64,000 nt of DNA from Lactobacillus sp. ESL0246 (GTDB taxonomy: Bacteria; Bacillota; Bacilli; Lactobacillales; Lactobacillaceae). Every line of letters begins with the position of its first letter. The stretch's first letter is position 1. The notes under the pieces were generated by a model. The model was not told the origin of the DNA, made no database searches, and saw only the letters and a list, made by a program, of their open reading frames with translations. The stretch covers positions 248,001 through 312,000 of the forward strand of contig NZ_REHC01000006.1 of NCBI RefSeq assembly GCF_003692965.1, given 5' to 3'. A program made the position numbers and the translations under genes. Below, piece after piece: positions 32,722-42,771 of this stretch.

Positions 32722-33915
32722 ATGGTAAAAGTTGAAAACAAAACTGATTTGTTTGATCGTATTGCATGGAATGTTGCTATACCGGTGTTGTTATTGGCTG
32801 CAGTTGGACTCTATTCAATTTACTTTGCAGCCATTGATGATCCAAGCCATATGGGAAATCCAATAAAGGCAGTCTTGATGCAAGCCTTATGGTATATTGT
32901 TTCAGTTGCAATTGTGTTGGTTGTAATTCAATTTGATGCAGAACAGCTTTTTCGCATTGCTCCATATGTATATGGCTTTGGGATTTTGCTTTTAATTGCT
33001 GTTCTTTTTTTCTACAATCGAAGTTTAGCAGTAGATACAGGATCAAAGAATTGGTTCAAGCTTGGTCCAATTTCTTTTCAGCCTTCCGAAGTAATGAAGC
33101 CAGCATTTATCTTGATGTTGGCACGAGTTGTTCATCAGCATAATCAAAAGTTAATGCATACTATTAAAAATGATTGGATTTTAATTGGCAAAATCATTGC
33201 CTGTTTGGTACCAATTGCAATATTATTGAAATTACAAAAAGATTTTGGGACAATGCTCGTCTTTATTGCTATTGCAGGTGGAGTAATCTTAGTTTCAGGG
33301 ATTTCTTGGAAAATTATTATTCCAATGTTTATAGCATTTGGAATATTAGGAATTACAGTTATTTTTATGGTAACAACGCCTCAAGGTCAGGTAGTTTTGA
33401 GCCACTTTTTTGAACCATATCAGTTTAAGAGAATTATGTCTTGGCGCGATCCTTCATCTGACACTTCCAAAGCTGCATATCAGTTGTGGCTAAGTATGCA
33501 AGCTATCGGTTCTGGTCAGATATTTGGTAACGGTTTTGGAAAATTAAATGTATATGTTCCTGTTCGCGGTTCAGATATGGTATATTCTGTTATCGGTGAA
33601 TCTTTTGGTTTTATAGGTAGTGTAGCAATTATCTTATTGTATCTTTACTTAATTATTCAAATGGTTAAGATTACGTTTGATACTAAGAATGCTTTTTATT
33701 CTTATGTTTCAACCGGAGTCATTATGATGATTCTTTTCCATGTTTTTGAAAACATTGGTATGAGTATTGATTTATTACCATTAACAGGAATTCCTTTACC
33801 TTTTATTTCGCAAGGTGGTTCTGCATTAATTGGGAATATGGTCGGTATCGGCATGATTTTATCAATGAAATTTCATAATAAGGACTACATGTTTAGTCAA
33901 GCTGGTGACTTTTAG
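32722..33915 (+). CDS. rodA: Peptidoglycan glycosyltransferase RodA (SEDS family)
   Basis: 397 residues, ten membrane helices. SEDS motifs include WFKLGPISFQPSEVMKPAFIL and the C-terminal LPLTGIPLPFISQGGSALIGNM. It polymerises lipid II during elongation, together with a class B PBP and the Mbl/MreBCD system. FtsW is the main alternative, but the neighbourhood (mbl, yidD) favours RodA. Confidence 0.9.
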   Translation: MVKVENKTDLFDRIAWNVAIPVLLLAAVGLYSIYFAAIDDPSHMGNPIKAVLMQALWYIVSVAIVLVVIQFDAEQLFRIAPYVYGFGILLLIAVLFFYNRSLAVDTGSKNWFKLGPISFQPSEVMKPAFILMLARVVHQHNQKLMHTIKNDWILIGKIIACLVPIAILLKLQKDFGTMLVFIAIAGGVILVSGISWKIIIPMFIAFGILGITVIFMVTTPQGQVVLSHFFEPYQFKRIMSWRDPSSDTSKAAYQLWLSMQAIGSGQIFGNGFGKLNVYVPVRGSDMVYSVIGESFGFIGSVAIILLYLYLIIQMVKITFDTKNAFYSYVSTGVIMMILFHVFENIGMSIDLLPLTGIPLPFISQGGSALIGNMVGIGMILSMKFHNKDYMFSQAGDF

Positions 33916-34239
33916 AAATTATAATTTAAATAAACATTTACACTTTAAGACAAGACTAAGCAAATTACAAATATCAAATACAAGGTGCATATCGGTGCAG
34001 GGCGAAAATGCATAAATACTAAAGAATAAGCCCTACCGGTTAAGGTACTGGCCAATTATGGCAATGTGATTGTTGGGACTGATCTTACTACATAAAAGGA
34101 AGAAGAAATCATTGCAGATACCTTGTTAATGATCAATAGTTGCTTGTTCTCGCTGATTAAAGGTATACGCGCAATTAGTCACAGCCAGTCTATTAAATAA
34201 AGTACCTTTAAAAACTGCTGGCGAAGAATAATAGCATAC
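33916..34239. other. Intergenic stretch with eroded coding-like sequence
   Basis: Between rodA and the UspA gene. A frame around 33984-34160 reads YKVHIGAGRKCINTKE, a stop, LPVKVLANYGNVIVGTDLTT, a stop, KEEEIIADTLLMINS, which looks like an old degraded gene on the plus strand. No family was recognised and no intact ORF is present. Confidence 0.35.
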
Positions 34240-34279
34240 AAAAAGCTCAATTCCTCATTCTGAGAAGTTGAGCTTTTTT
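34240..34279. terminator. Strong hairpin between convergent genes
   Basis: AAAAAGCTCAA pairs with TTGAGCTTTTTT and the stem continues inward (CTCA/TGAG). It can terminate in both directions between the rodA side and uspA. Confidence 0.85.
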
Positions 34280-34328
34280 CATGCTATTTTAGAATTTCCG
34301 TCGTAGCAGAGGGTTATCTTCCGTTATT

Positions 34329-34790
34329 TTATTTTGCTACCCGAGCATATTCTTGTGAGCGACAAACCAGCACATCGCATTTAGCTGTGCGAGTAACGTA
34401 ATCAGTTACACTACCAATCAAAATGCGTTCCACGGTGTTGAGACCCGTTGCTCCTAATACAATTAGATCAATCTGATGTTTTAGCGGAAATTTGTGAGAA
34501 ATGATTGCCTTGGGAGAGCCAAATTCAATGGCGTAGTGTACTTCTTTGACGCCCTCATCTTGCGCTTTCTGATAATATTCTTTTAATTTTTTCAGGGCAC
34601 TATCTGATACTTGTTCTACCATTTTGGAGTCAAAACTAGAAACATTCTGGAATGAGCGCGTATCTATGACGTGTAAAATTTCTAAGCTTGCGTCACTGCG
34701 TTTAGCTACCTTGACCGCCTTGTAAAACGCAAAGTCGGCTTCTTTTGAACCATCAACGGCAACTTGAATTCGGTGATATTGTTTCATCAT
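34329..34790 (-). CDS. Universal stress protein, UspA family
   Basis: 153 residues, one Usp domain. Starts IQVAVDGSKEADFAFYKAVKVA; the ATP-binding motif G-2x-G-9x-G-S/T is present as GATGLNTVERILIGSVTDYV near residues 117-136. Cytoplasmic stress-related nucleotide binder of unknown specific role. ATG follows GAGGTATT-type weak site (AAGAAGAGG). Confidence 0.92.
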   Translation of the reverse strand: MMKQYHRIQVAVDGSKEADFAFYKAVKVAKRSDASLEILHVIDTRSFQNVSSFDSKMVEQVSDSALKKLKEYYQKAQDEGVKEVHYAIEFGSPKAIISHKFPLKHQIDLIVLGATGLNTVERILIGSVTDYVTRTAKCDVLVCRSQEYARVAK

Positions 34791-34835
34791 TTTTAATACC
34801 TCTTCTTACTCCCATTTTATCAAATTTTGCTTAGA

Positions 34836-35114
34836 TTATTCATCCCATTGATTAATTGCTAAACCAAAAAATAAAATTGTTAAACAGCTCAAAATTAAGG
34901 TGATAAAGTTCAGGTACTTGTCATCTTGCAACAATATAACGAAGCCAATTAGGCTATCCACAACAAGGGCAATCGCCGTGATGGCCATTATTGAAGTAAA
35001 ATTGGTCTTGTTCTGATTATTATAAATTAAAAAGTGATCGTTGCGTTTCTGCCAGAGGTACCAAGCAGCTATGAGTAATACAACAAGATAGATTGATATA
35101 ACAACTTTAAGCAT
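34836..35114 (-). CDS. Small membrane protein, 92 residues, unknown
   Basis: Three hydrophobic helices (about 3-19, 41-63, 69-86) with a basic loop between the first two. It lies 45 nt upstream of the uspA gene on the same strand and may be co-transcribed with it. ATG follows a GGAG six nt upstream (on the minus strand TATGGAGTAATTAAA). No family recognised. Confidence 0.7.
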   Translation of the reverse strand: MLKVVISIYLVVLLIAAWYLWQKRNDHFLIYNNQNKTNFTSIMAITAIALVVDSLIGFVILLQDDKYLNFITLILSCLTILFFGLAINQWDE

Positions 35115-35132
35115 TTTAATTACTCCATAAAA

Positions 35133-35152
35133 AAACGGTCCTTTGACCGTTT
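35133..35152 (-). terminator. Terminator of the 6S-like RNA
   Basis: On the minus strand AAACGGTC, loop AAAG, GACCGTTT, then more T. It sits just upstream of the minus-strand membrane protein gene, so it must end a transcript coming from 35160-35360. Confidence 0.8.
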
Positions 35153-35162
35153 CCTAACTTTC

Positions 35163-35359
35163 AAAAAAACCTGAGTTGACAAGCAGTTTGGCAAAACAAG
35201 TGCTGTTGAACCCGCAGTGTTCAAAAAATGAGCAGTAGCGCAACGAATATGGATCCTATACATTGATAGTTTTCCGATTCGACAGTTATTTACTTACTCG
35301 CACGTTGATAGTTTGACCGGTCAACTTTATCTAATTAAGCCTAGTCGCCAACTCAGACC
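35163..35359 (-). ncRNA. ssrS: Probable 6S RNA
   Basis: No ORF is present, yet the minus strand has a strong promoter (35366-35394) and a terminator. The 197-nt RNA would start GGTCTGAGTTGGC and its end, GTCAACTCAGG before a T7 tract, pairs with it (CTGAGTTGGC/GTCAACTCAG, one G-T pair). Further inward GTTGACC pairs with GGTTCAAC, so it folds as one long interrupted hairpin of the right length for 6S RNA, the RNA polymerase-binding regulator. In B. subtilis bsrA (6S-1) also lies close to rarA. The identification needs a covariance-model search. Confidence 0.6.
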
Positions 35360-35365
35360 AATATT

Positions 35366-35394
35366 ATAGTAGTCAATCTGCTGGTATTTGTCAA
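35366..35394 (-). promoter_or_regulatory. Promoter of the 6S-like RNA
   Basis: On the minus strand TTGACA (35389-35394), 17-nt spacer, TACTAT (35366-35371); an overlapping TATAAT lies 3 nt further. A start at about 35359 is predicted. Confidence 0.75.
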
Positions 35395-35784
35395 GAATGG
35401 CCGCAACTGAAGATGACTAATTAGCCCTCTGAATGAAAAAATGCTATTCAAATAGTTAGGTAATGATGTTTATTTCATCTTCAAATGTTTAAGCTAAAAC
35501 TGAAAAATATTTATCTTAAAAAAACAATATACGAAACTTAGTCTAATTATTTTAAGTGAATTACTGTTATTTTTATTTAATGTTATTTTTGATTTTAGAC
35601 TAAGCTTGCCAACTAATAGTCGCTGCTTAAATGAAAAATTTATTAGCGTATTATTCTTAATAATAACTAATCAAATAGTTATTTAAATTATACATAAAAA
35701 AACAATTTTAATATTGCTATTTTTTGTACATGACTTTAAAATAATTCTTTGTATAGGTTTAGTTAAATAGGAAAGAGATTTTTT
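35395..35784. other. AT-rich leader region of the adhesin gene
   Basis: 390 nt with no ORF or RNA recognised. A possible promoter for the adhesin is ATGACT, 16 nt, TATAGG around 35729-35756. GGAAAGAG lies about 10 nt before the adhesin ATG. Confidence 0.4.
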
Positions 35785-38700
35785 ATGTTAGGAAAAAATA
35801 ACTATAATGAACGTCTAAGAAAAATGGAAATGCAAGCGAAGCAAGATCACTTTTCAATTCGTAAATTGAATGTTGGTGTTGCTTCGGTGTTGTTAGGTTT
35901 CACTTTCTTCGGCTTGAATAGTCAAGCAGTAAAGGCTGAAACAGTTGCTCCAACAGAAGACGCTAGAACCAATACTCCGGCAGCTGAGACGCGGGCGCCT
36001 AGTGATACGAGAGTGCCTTTGGTAGCAGATAACATTAATGACTCTCCTGCTGCACCAGTTACAGAACAAGCGCCAACTAAGTCTAATAAACCAACAACTG
36101 GAACGCCAGCTAATGTAAATGAACAAGCCATTGCCCCTAAGAAAAGCATTGAGACTTGGGCAAAACGCTCACAAACTGATTTGAGTACTTATCGAGGCTT
36201 AAAGTCTTTTTTTGCAGGTAAAAGAAAAAGAAGACCGATCCACAGCAAGCGCTCAGCCAGCTCAAAAAGCACCTCGTGCTATTAAAGCACAGCGTGTAAG
36301 AACAGATACGAATGCGCAGACTGGTTCTTTGTCTGCGCAACCAGTTAATCAACTAACGGTTACTGATGATCAGCCAACCGAAACTACCAAGTCGCAGATC
36401 CCAACTAATAAAGATCCGCGGGGGAAACAAATGACTGGTCCATCTCAGGATCATAATGGGACCAAGCCACTGACCCCAACTGACCAGGATCAGAACAACA
36501 AGTCGGGTATTAATGCGCAAGATGATAACGGTGGTAAGATCAGCGAGGTAACTAATTGGAAAGATTATCTTGTAGCCTTAAGCGACTCTACCGTTACCGA
36601 AATTGATATCATGAATGACTTTGCTGCTCCAGATGGTTACAATCTTATACCAATTGCAAGCAGCAACTCGCGTCCACGTGATTTATTTATTACATCAAAG
36701 GGCGGTAAGCATAAGGTTGATTATAAAGGTACAAGTTTAACTTGTACATCTAAGATCAATATCACTTATGACAATTTAGAACTTTGGTGTGCTAATTATT
36801 ATGGTGTGATTGATACGGATAATACTCCTGTTGCAACTGTCACCTTTAAAGACATTGATTTTCATGGCAGTCAGATGGCTCATGCAACGTCTCATACGCA
36901 CTATCATTTTAAAGGAACCAACAATGCTGAAACCGTTCGAATGCCATATCCAGGAACTACTGTTATTCTGGCTAATAATCAACAATTGCTTGAGTTAATG
37001 AATTCAGATAATAGTATTGATTTTGATGATGGTACTTTTACTGGTTCTACATACAATGGAACTGTAATCGAATTAGGTAGTCGTTATAGTCTCTCATCAT
37101 ATAATAAGGTAAATATTGCTGCTGGCGCTAAAGTTGTTTTAAATCCGGGAAAAAATGCAGATAACTTAGTTACAGCAGGGAGTGCCGAATATACTGGTGC
37201 CCAATATGGTATCTACATGTATGGCTCGAATCTAAACGTTAATGTTAATGGGACTTTACAAATTAATGTTGGTCAAGCTGGCTTTAAGCAGACTACGGCT
37301 GATAATCGGCAAGCTTCTGGTATCTATATCAGTAAGGGTTCCAATAATTTTAATATTAAGACTGGTGGGCAGGTTGAGGTGCAAACTAACGGTGACATCT
37401 CGACAATTAACACTGACTCTAATAGCGGTAACTTAATCTACAATGGTGGTAACTTTAAGATTGATCCGAAGGGTAGTCTCAAAGTAACTGGTACCAACAT
37501 GAGAAAATATAGCGGTACCTTGTTCATGATTAAAGGAAGTGCTGATGTCAATAATGGTACCTTTGAAATCAAATTAGATGGTGATGCAAATGATGATGGC
37601 GCTGGAACAGGTGTAATTACTTTAGTTGATATCCAAGGGACCCTAAACGTTAATAATCCTCAGTCCTTGATTTTGAATGCTCAGAATAATAAAGCAGTGG
37701 GGACTACAATTATTGGTCAAAACACGATCACATTAAGTAACGTTAGTCAGGTTTTGCGAATAAGCAATCAAGAACTTAATCTACCGCCGTTTGCAAAATT
37801 ACAACTAAATAGAGGAAAAGTTACTGACAAGGGTACAATAATTGGGGTTTCAGCCTTAAACCTGCTCAATGGTCAAAGAAAAATAACTTCAGAATTGCTT
37901 AGTAGCATTACCGATACTAAGTATAAGGCTCTAATTAACTTATTAGTGTCGAAGGGGTTGATCGGTGCCAATATGACCTTTGACGATGCCTTTAAAAACA
38001 TTATTATTGCTGCTTTTGGTGATAAGACATTCTTTAGTGATGGTTATAATAATATTCATTTTAAATCTGCCAATCCTGATGGCTTTTTAGATATTGAAAA
38101 TGTGTCAGTAACTACTGGTGCGAATGGTAGCCGTATTATTAAAGGGCATATAACAAATTATAATGATAAAAATGAGGGTCCTGATAGTGATGGTATTTTT
38201 AGTAAAATTTTACCAGGAGGAACATATGCCTATGTTGGAGCCAAATTTGAGTCAGCAAATAGTTTATTGAATGATAAGAACTATATTGGTACGATTAAAA
38301 ATCCAAATCCTTATGGTGAAACAAACGTTATCGAAGCACAAAACGAATTTGCTGCTCAAGTAGATGGGAATGGCTATTTTGAATTTGAAATTCCAGCAGA
38401 TAAAGTTAACCAGCTTAAACCTGGAGATAAGATAGAATTAGTACCATATGCGAACTTTATCAGTTATGATCCAGAAAATAAGGATGATCATAGTTATGAT
38501 TTACAAATATTGAGTGTAGATGAGCAAAAGAGCGCCGCGCATCAAGCGATCAAGGAGGAAGCCGCAACTACCAAGCAAAAGATCCAGGAAGATCAGAGCT
38601 TGACCGCGGAAGAAAAGACGCAGCAAACGAAGGCTGTCGACGCCGCCGCCCAAGCCGCTGATGACCAGATAAACAAGGCGACAAATGCGGATGAAGTAAA

Positions 38701-40357
38701 TACAGCCGTAAAGGATGGTAAAGCTGCCATTGATCAGGCGCATCAAGCAGGCACCGGTGTAGATGAGCAAAAGAGCCAAGCTAAAGCTGAGATAGATCAG
38801 GCAGCTAAGAATGCCAAAGACAAGGTAGATAGCAATAAAGATATAACGGATAAGCAAAAGGCTAAGGATCAGATTGATAAAATTGCCCAAGATGCTAAGG
38901 ATAAGATCGACAATGCTCAGGATCAAGCAATAATTAATAGCAGTAAGAATCAGGGTATTGCGGATATCAATAAGATAGCCGATGGCAAGGATAATAAAGA
39001 TGATCAGGCTGAAGCAAAAGAGAAAGCCAAAGATGCCGTAGATGAAGCAGCTAATGATGCTAAAGACAAGGTAGATAGCAATAAAGATATAACGGATAAG
39101 CAAAAGGCTAAGGATCAGATTGATAAAATTGCCCAAGATGCTAAGGATAAGATCGACAATGCTCAGGATCAAGCAATAATTAATAGCAGTAAGAATCAGG
39201 GTATTGCGGATATCAATAAGATAGCCGATGGCAAGGATAATAAAGATGATCAGGCTGAAGTAAAAGAGAAAGCCAAGGATGCCGTAGATGAAGCAGCTAA
39301 GGATGCTAAAGACAAGGTAGATAGCAATAAAGATATAACGGATAAGCAAAAGGCTAAGGATCAGATTGATAAAATTGCCCAAGATGCTAAGGATAAGATC
39401 GACAATGCTCAGGATCAAGCAATAATTAATAGCAGTAAGAATCAGGGTATTGCGGATATCAATAAGGTAGCTGAAGGCAAGGATAATAATGGTAATTCGA
39501 ATAATATTCCTCTCCCTAATGCTGGAAATGGCAACTCAAGTTCAAACTCAAATCCAGGTGACAGTAAAGTGCCGGAACCTAGTCCTAAACCTACTCCGAA
39601 TGCCGTAGAGAAGACTTTAAAACACAATGCTTACTTCTATAATAAAGAAGGCAAACGAGCTAATCTGTTAATTGCTAAGAAGGGTTCAATCATTGCCACT
39701 TATGGCACAGAAAAGATTAATGGTCATGATTTCTACTTGACTGATAATGGCTTATATGTTGATATTTACAACGTTGTCGGACAAAAGCGGAATTTGGTTC
39801 ATAATGCTTTTGTTTATAACCACTACGGCAAGCGAATTAGTTCTAAATTGCTTAAGAAGAATACAGCAGTTATTACTTATGGAGATCCTGTTAAGATTCA
39901 TGGTAAAGCATATTACCTAACAATTAATAATCACTATGTCAAAGTCGCTAACTTTGCCCCATCTATTACTAGACCAAATAGAGAAGTAGCAGATGGTGTA
40001 ACGGCCAATGCAGTGATTGTTCATAATTCTTATGTTTACAATGATGAAGGCAAACGAATTAATCAAGTTGTTCTTCAGGTCGGTTCTAGATTTACCATTG
40101 GACAAAGAAAAGTAGTGAGCGGTCGTGAATTGCTAGAAATTGCTCCTAACCAGTATGTGGCAAGTGGGAATGTTATTGGTACAAAACGGCGGTTAAAAGT
40201 AGCTAGTCATATTTATAACAAAGATGGTAAGCGTTTGGCTGGTAAGCAATTAAAGAAGCATAGGACGATTAGAACCTATGGCAATGCAGTCAAAATTCAT
40301 GGTAAAGCGTACTACAAAATTGGACATAACCAATATATTAAAAAGAGAAATTTTTAA
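35785..40357 (+). CDS. Giant YSIRK/SLAP surface adhesin with DUF1542 repeats, frame-disrupted
   Basis: About 1,523 residues if one base is skipped near 36207-36229. The first part (frame to 36285) has a YSIRK-type signal peptide (HFSIRKLNVGVASVLLGFTF, cleavage near KAE). The remaining 1,381 codons continue in the next frame. Order: low-complexity linker; a beta-helix, pectate-lyase-like adhesive region (about 100-720) rich in NNGTFEI-like repeats; a DUF1542-like helical section with three nearly identical 82-residue repeats; a Pro/Ser linker; and four C-terminal SLAP modules (HNAYFYNKEGKR ... HGKAYYLT) that bind the wall non-covalently. No LPxTG. Likely a host or cell-cell adhesin. The shift may be phase variation, mutation or sequencing error. 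Confidence 0.85.
38800..39490 (+). repeat. Three tandem 246-bp repeats inside the adhesin gene
   Basis: Copies start near 38800, 39046 and 39292 (the same word GACAAGGTAGATAGC recurs at 38819, 39065 and 39311). They encode 82-residue units with AKDKVDSNKDITDKQKAKDQ and IINSSKNQGIADINK. Copies differ at only a few bases; the third is cut short by the Pro/Ser linker. Confidence 0.95.
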
Positions 40358-40386
40358 GGAGGATAATTTAATTATTTTGAAATAAT

Positions 40387-40423
40387 AAAAGAAGCTCTCA
40401 TAGCAATGGGGAGCTTCTTTTTT
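40387..40423 (+). terminator. Adhesin gene terminator
   Basis: AAAAGAAGCTCTC pairs with GGGGAGCTTCTTTT, followed by more T. Confidence 0.85.
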
Positions 40424-40440
40424 GTTTAATAAAACTCAAG

Positions 40441-40674
40441 AAGTGATGAATTCCAAGATAGATCAAGTGGCAGATGCGTCTGGAGTAAGTGGCGCCGTAA
40501 GCTCAGGTAAAGGGGTCCCCCAATGCCGCGCATAAAGCAAACTTATATAGTCAATATGATAATCTGAGAAAGCGTAAGTTAATTAGAACATATTGTAGCC
40601 CATGTTAGGATTAATCAAACAAAGCATTACATTGACAGAACAGGTAAATATATTAAGAGAGTTAATTTTAAATG
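40441..40674 (+). pseudogene. 3' remnant of a second SLAP-type surface protein gene
   Basis: Frame pieces read NSKIDQVADASGVSGAVSSGKG (DUF1542/FIVAR-like), ANLYSQYDNLRKRKLIRTY and finally YIDRTGKYIKRVNFK before TGA, the standard end of a SLAP module. Several shifts and stops separate them. It follows the intact adhesin and probably derives from a tandem paralogue. Confidence 0.65.
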
Positions 40675-40690
40675 ATTAGTTTACAATATT

Positions 40691-40724
40691 AAAAACGTCA
40701 CAACAGACAGTTGTGGCGTTTTTT
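40691..40724 (+). terminator. Terminator after the SLAP remnant
   Basis: AAAAACGTCACAAC pairs with GTTGTGGCGTTTTT around AGACA. It was probably the terminator of the lost paralogue. The next 200 nt up to rarA show nothing recognisable. Confidence 0.85.
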
Positions 40725-40928
40725 AATTTTGAATAATGTTAAATATAGTTAGTTTTAAATGCTAGTATATTAATTATTAGAAAGATATTTGAAAATTTCT
40801 TGTTTTAACCAAAAAGACTATAAATACTAAAGCGATCTCTTGACTTTTTAGTCGTTTCTTGCAAAGTTTTTATAAAAAAACTCTAAAATTGACTTAGCTT
40901 ACTTTAGAGACAGATGCAATTTATAGAT

Positions 40929-42239
40929 TTAATATTTTTGGTGTAGACCTTTATTTTGCATTTCATGTAATATTTGATATTGCTGTTTAAAAGCTTTTTC
41001 TATTTTAGAATTTCCTTTAGGAGAAAAATATTGCTTTCCTAATAACAAATCAGGCATATATTGTTGTGGTATCCAATCTCCTGAATATGAATGGGGATAA
41101 ATGTATCCAGTTCCATGTCCTAGATTTTTGGCACCACGGTAGTGTGTATCTTTTAAATTATTGGGTATATTTCCATAATTTTTATTATGTATATCGGCTA
41201 AAGCAGAATCAATTGCACAAATTGCACTGTTACTTTTAGGTGATAGAGATAATTCAATTACGGCATTTGCTAAGGGGATCCTGGCTTCTGGAAACCCTAA
41301 ATTTTGAGCAGCAGTGATAGCCTGAATTGTGTGTTGACAAGCAGCTGGATTAGCAAGTCCAATATCTTCATATGCGATTACGCTTAATCGTCGGCAAATT
41401 GCAATTAAATCTCCTGATTCAATTAAACGGGCTAAATAATGTAATGCAGCGTCCGTATCAGAACCACGAATTGATTTTTGAAAGGCGGAAATAAGATCAT
41501 AGTGGCCATCGCCTTTTGCATCAAAATTTTGCGTTCGCATTTGAATTGAATTTGCCATTTCTTGTTGGTCAATTGTAAAGCCATCTTCAGTTTTTTTACC
41601 CGCTGAAATTAATTCTTGCTGAGTAGAAATAACAGCAAGCTCTAGTCCATTTAAGGTTGATCTTAAATCTCCATTACCTTTTTCAACCAATAATTTTTGG
41701 GCAGCAGAAGTCAGCTTAACTCTAAATTTGCCTAAACCGTTTGTTTTATCAGTAAGAGCTCGGTCAATTGCTTTACTAATATCAGTTTCAGTTAATTGTT
41801 TTAATTCAAAGATTTGGCAACGAGAACGAATTGCAGGTGAGATTGAAATATAAGGATTTTCAGTTGTAGCACCAATTAAAATAATTTGTCCTGATTCAAG
41901 TAATGGTAACAAGAAATCTTGTTTAGCTTTATCTAAACGATGAATTTCATCTAGTAATAAAACAACAGTACCACTCATTTTTCCCTCTGCTGCTACTTGT
42001 TCCAATTGCCTTTTAGTATCGGTAGCGGCATTTAATTGACGAAAGGCGTATTGGGTGGAACCAGCAATAGCGCTGGCAATACTGGTTTTGCCAATGCCTG
42101 GTGGGCCATAAAGAATCATGGAAGCTAATAACTTGGCTTCTACCATCCGGCGAATTATTTTACCAGGACCAATTAAATGAGTTTGTCCGACAACTTCGTC
42201 GAGTGTCTGGGGACGCATTCTGTATGCTAATGGTTTCAT
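40929..42239 (-). CDS. rarA: Replication-associated recombination protein A (RarA/MgsA)
   Basis: 436 residues, AAA+ ATPase. Walker A is GPPGIGKTS (residues 45-53), Walker B LLLDEIHRLD, sensor 1 GATTENP and Arg finger region AIRSRCQIF. The C-terminal part (LIESGDLIAICRRLSVIAYEDIGLANP..., YKYPHSY-like GTGYIYPHSYSGDW) forms the tetramer. It acts at stalled replication forks. Its start overlaps the yueI stop by ATGA. Confidence 0.95.
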   Translation of the reverse strand: MKPLAYRMRPQTLDEVVGQTHLIGPGKIIRRMVEAKLLASMILYGPPGIGKTSIASAIAGSTQYAFRQLNAATDTKRQLEQVAAEGKMSGTVVLLLDEIHRLDKAKQDFLLPLLESGQIILIGATTENPYISISPAIRSRCQIFELKQLTETDISKAIDRALTDKTNGLGKFRVKLTSAAQKLLVEKGNGDLRSTLNGLELAVISTQQELISAGKKTEDGFTIDQQEMANSIQMRTQNFDAKGDGHYDLISAFQKSIRGSDTDAALHYLARLIESGDLIAICRRLSVIAYEDIGLANPAACQHTIQAITAAQNLGFPEARIPLANAVIELSLSPKSNSAICAIDSALADIHNKNYGNIPNNLKDTHYRGAKNLGHGTGYIYPHSYSGDWIPQQYMPDLLLGKQYFSPKGNSKIEKAFKQQYQILHEMQNKGLHQKY

Positions 42240-42706
42240 TGCCTATACCTATGAAAGAGTCGATGCCAAAAGCCACCTTTAGCCGTTTTTGTTCCTGGAA
42301 GCGCCTCTTTGCTTATTTCAGGTGGGTAAACTTGACTAATTTCAATGCGTAGGCGGTTAATGGCCGTTTTACTAACCACGACAACGGCAGTCTCATCAAG
42401 GCCCGTTCTTGCAGTTTCATTATTTATCAAGGTAAATGCGATATCGTATTTGCCACAACTTGCTTCAATTTGATTTAAAAAAGCGTCATCAATATTTCCA
42501 TTAATTAAAACTTCGTAATTAAGATAATTACTGAAATTATCCAAGAATAATTTTCTTAACTTAGGATTCTGGACTTCAGAATTAGACATCCTGACAAACA
42601 CACGTTCTCGAAGTGATCCCAAAAATCGTCTCCGCTCGTCGGGTTTTGTCTGAGGGGTAACTCCTTGAGCCGCGTTACTAACTCTTTTATTTAAATCTTC
42701 AGCCAT
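42236..42706 (-). CDS. yueI: DUF1694 protein, YueI family
   Basis: 156 residues, cytoplasmic. RRRFLGSLRERVFVRMSNSE near the N-terminus and the middle ALINGNIDDAFLNQIEASCGKYDIAFT-like core match YueI/DUF1694, whose role is unknown. It is followed by rarA with a 4-nt overlap and sits downstream of rpsD, separated from it by a terminator. AAGGTGG precedes ATG. Confidence 0.85.
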   Translation of the reverse strand: MAEDLNKRVSNAAQGVTPQTKPDERRRFLGSLRERVFVRMSNSEVQNPKLRKLFLDNFSNYLNYEVLINGNIDDAFLNQIEASCGKYDIAFTLINNETARTGLDETAVVVVSKTAINRLRIEISQVYPPEISKEALPGTKTAKGGFWHRLFHRYRQ

Positions 42707-42729
42707 TGATAAACCACCTTTTAAATAGT

Positions 42730-42761
42730 AAAAAAACCCCTTCCAAAAGGAAAGGGCTTTT
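42730..42761 (-). terminator. rpsD terminator
   Basis: Minus strand: GCCCTTTCC, loop TTTT, GGAAGGGG, then seven T. Confidence 0.9.
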
Positions 42762-42771
42762 AAATAAGAAA

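Noticed and set aside
32722-33915. FtsW instead of RodA
   Set aside because: Both are SEDS proteins and sequence alone is ambiguous, but the mbl-yidD-DUF2969 neighbourhood is that of RodA.
36212-36240. TTG 36212 as a separate start for the adhesin body
   Set aside because: No ribosome binding site, and the product would lack a signal peptide although it has SLAP anchors; a frame break in one gene explains both halves.
38501-39418. 305-codon hydrophobic ORF on the minus strand
   Set aside because: It is the antisense of the charged, repetitive DUF1542 section; its periodic ILSIVDLILSILGNF pattern only mirrors the repeat, and it has no ribosome binding site.
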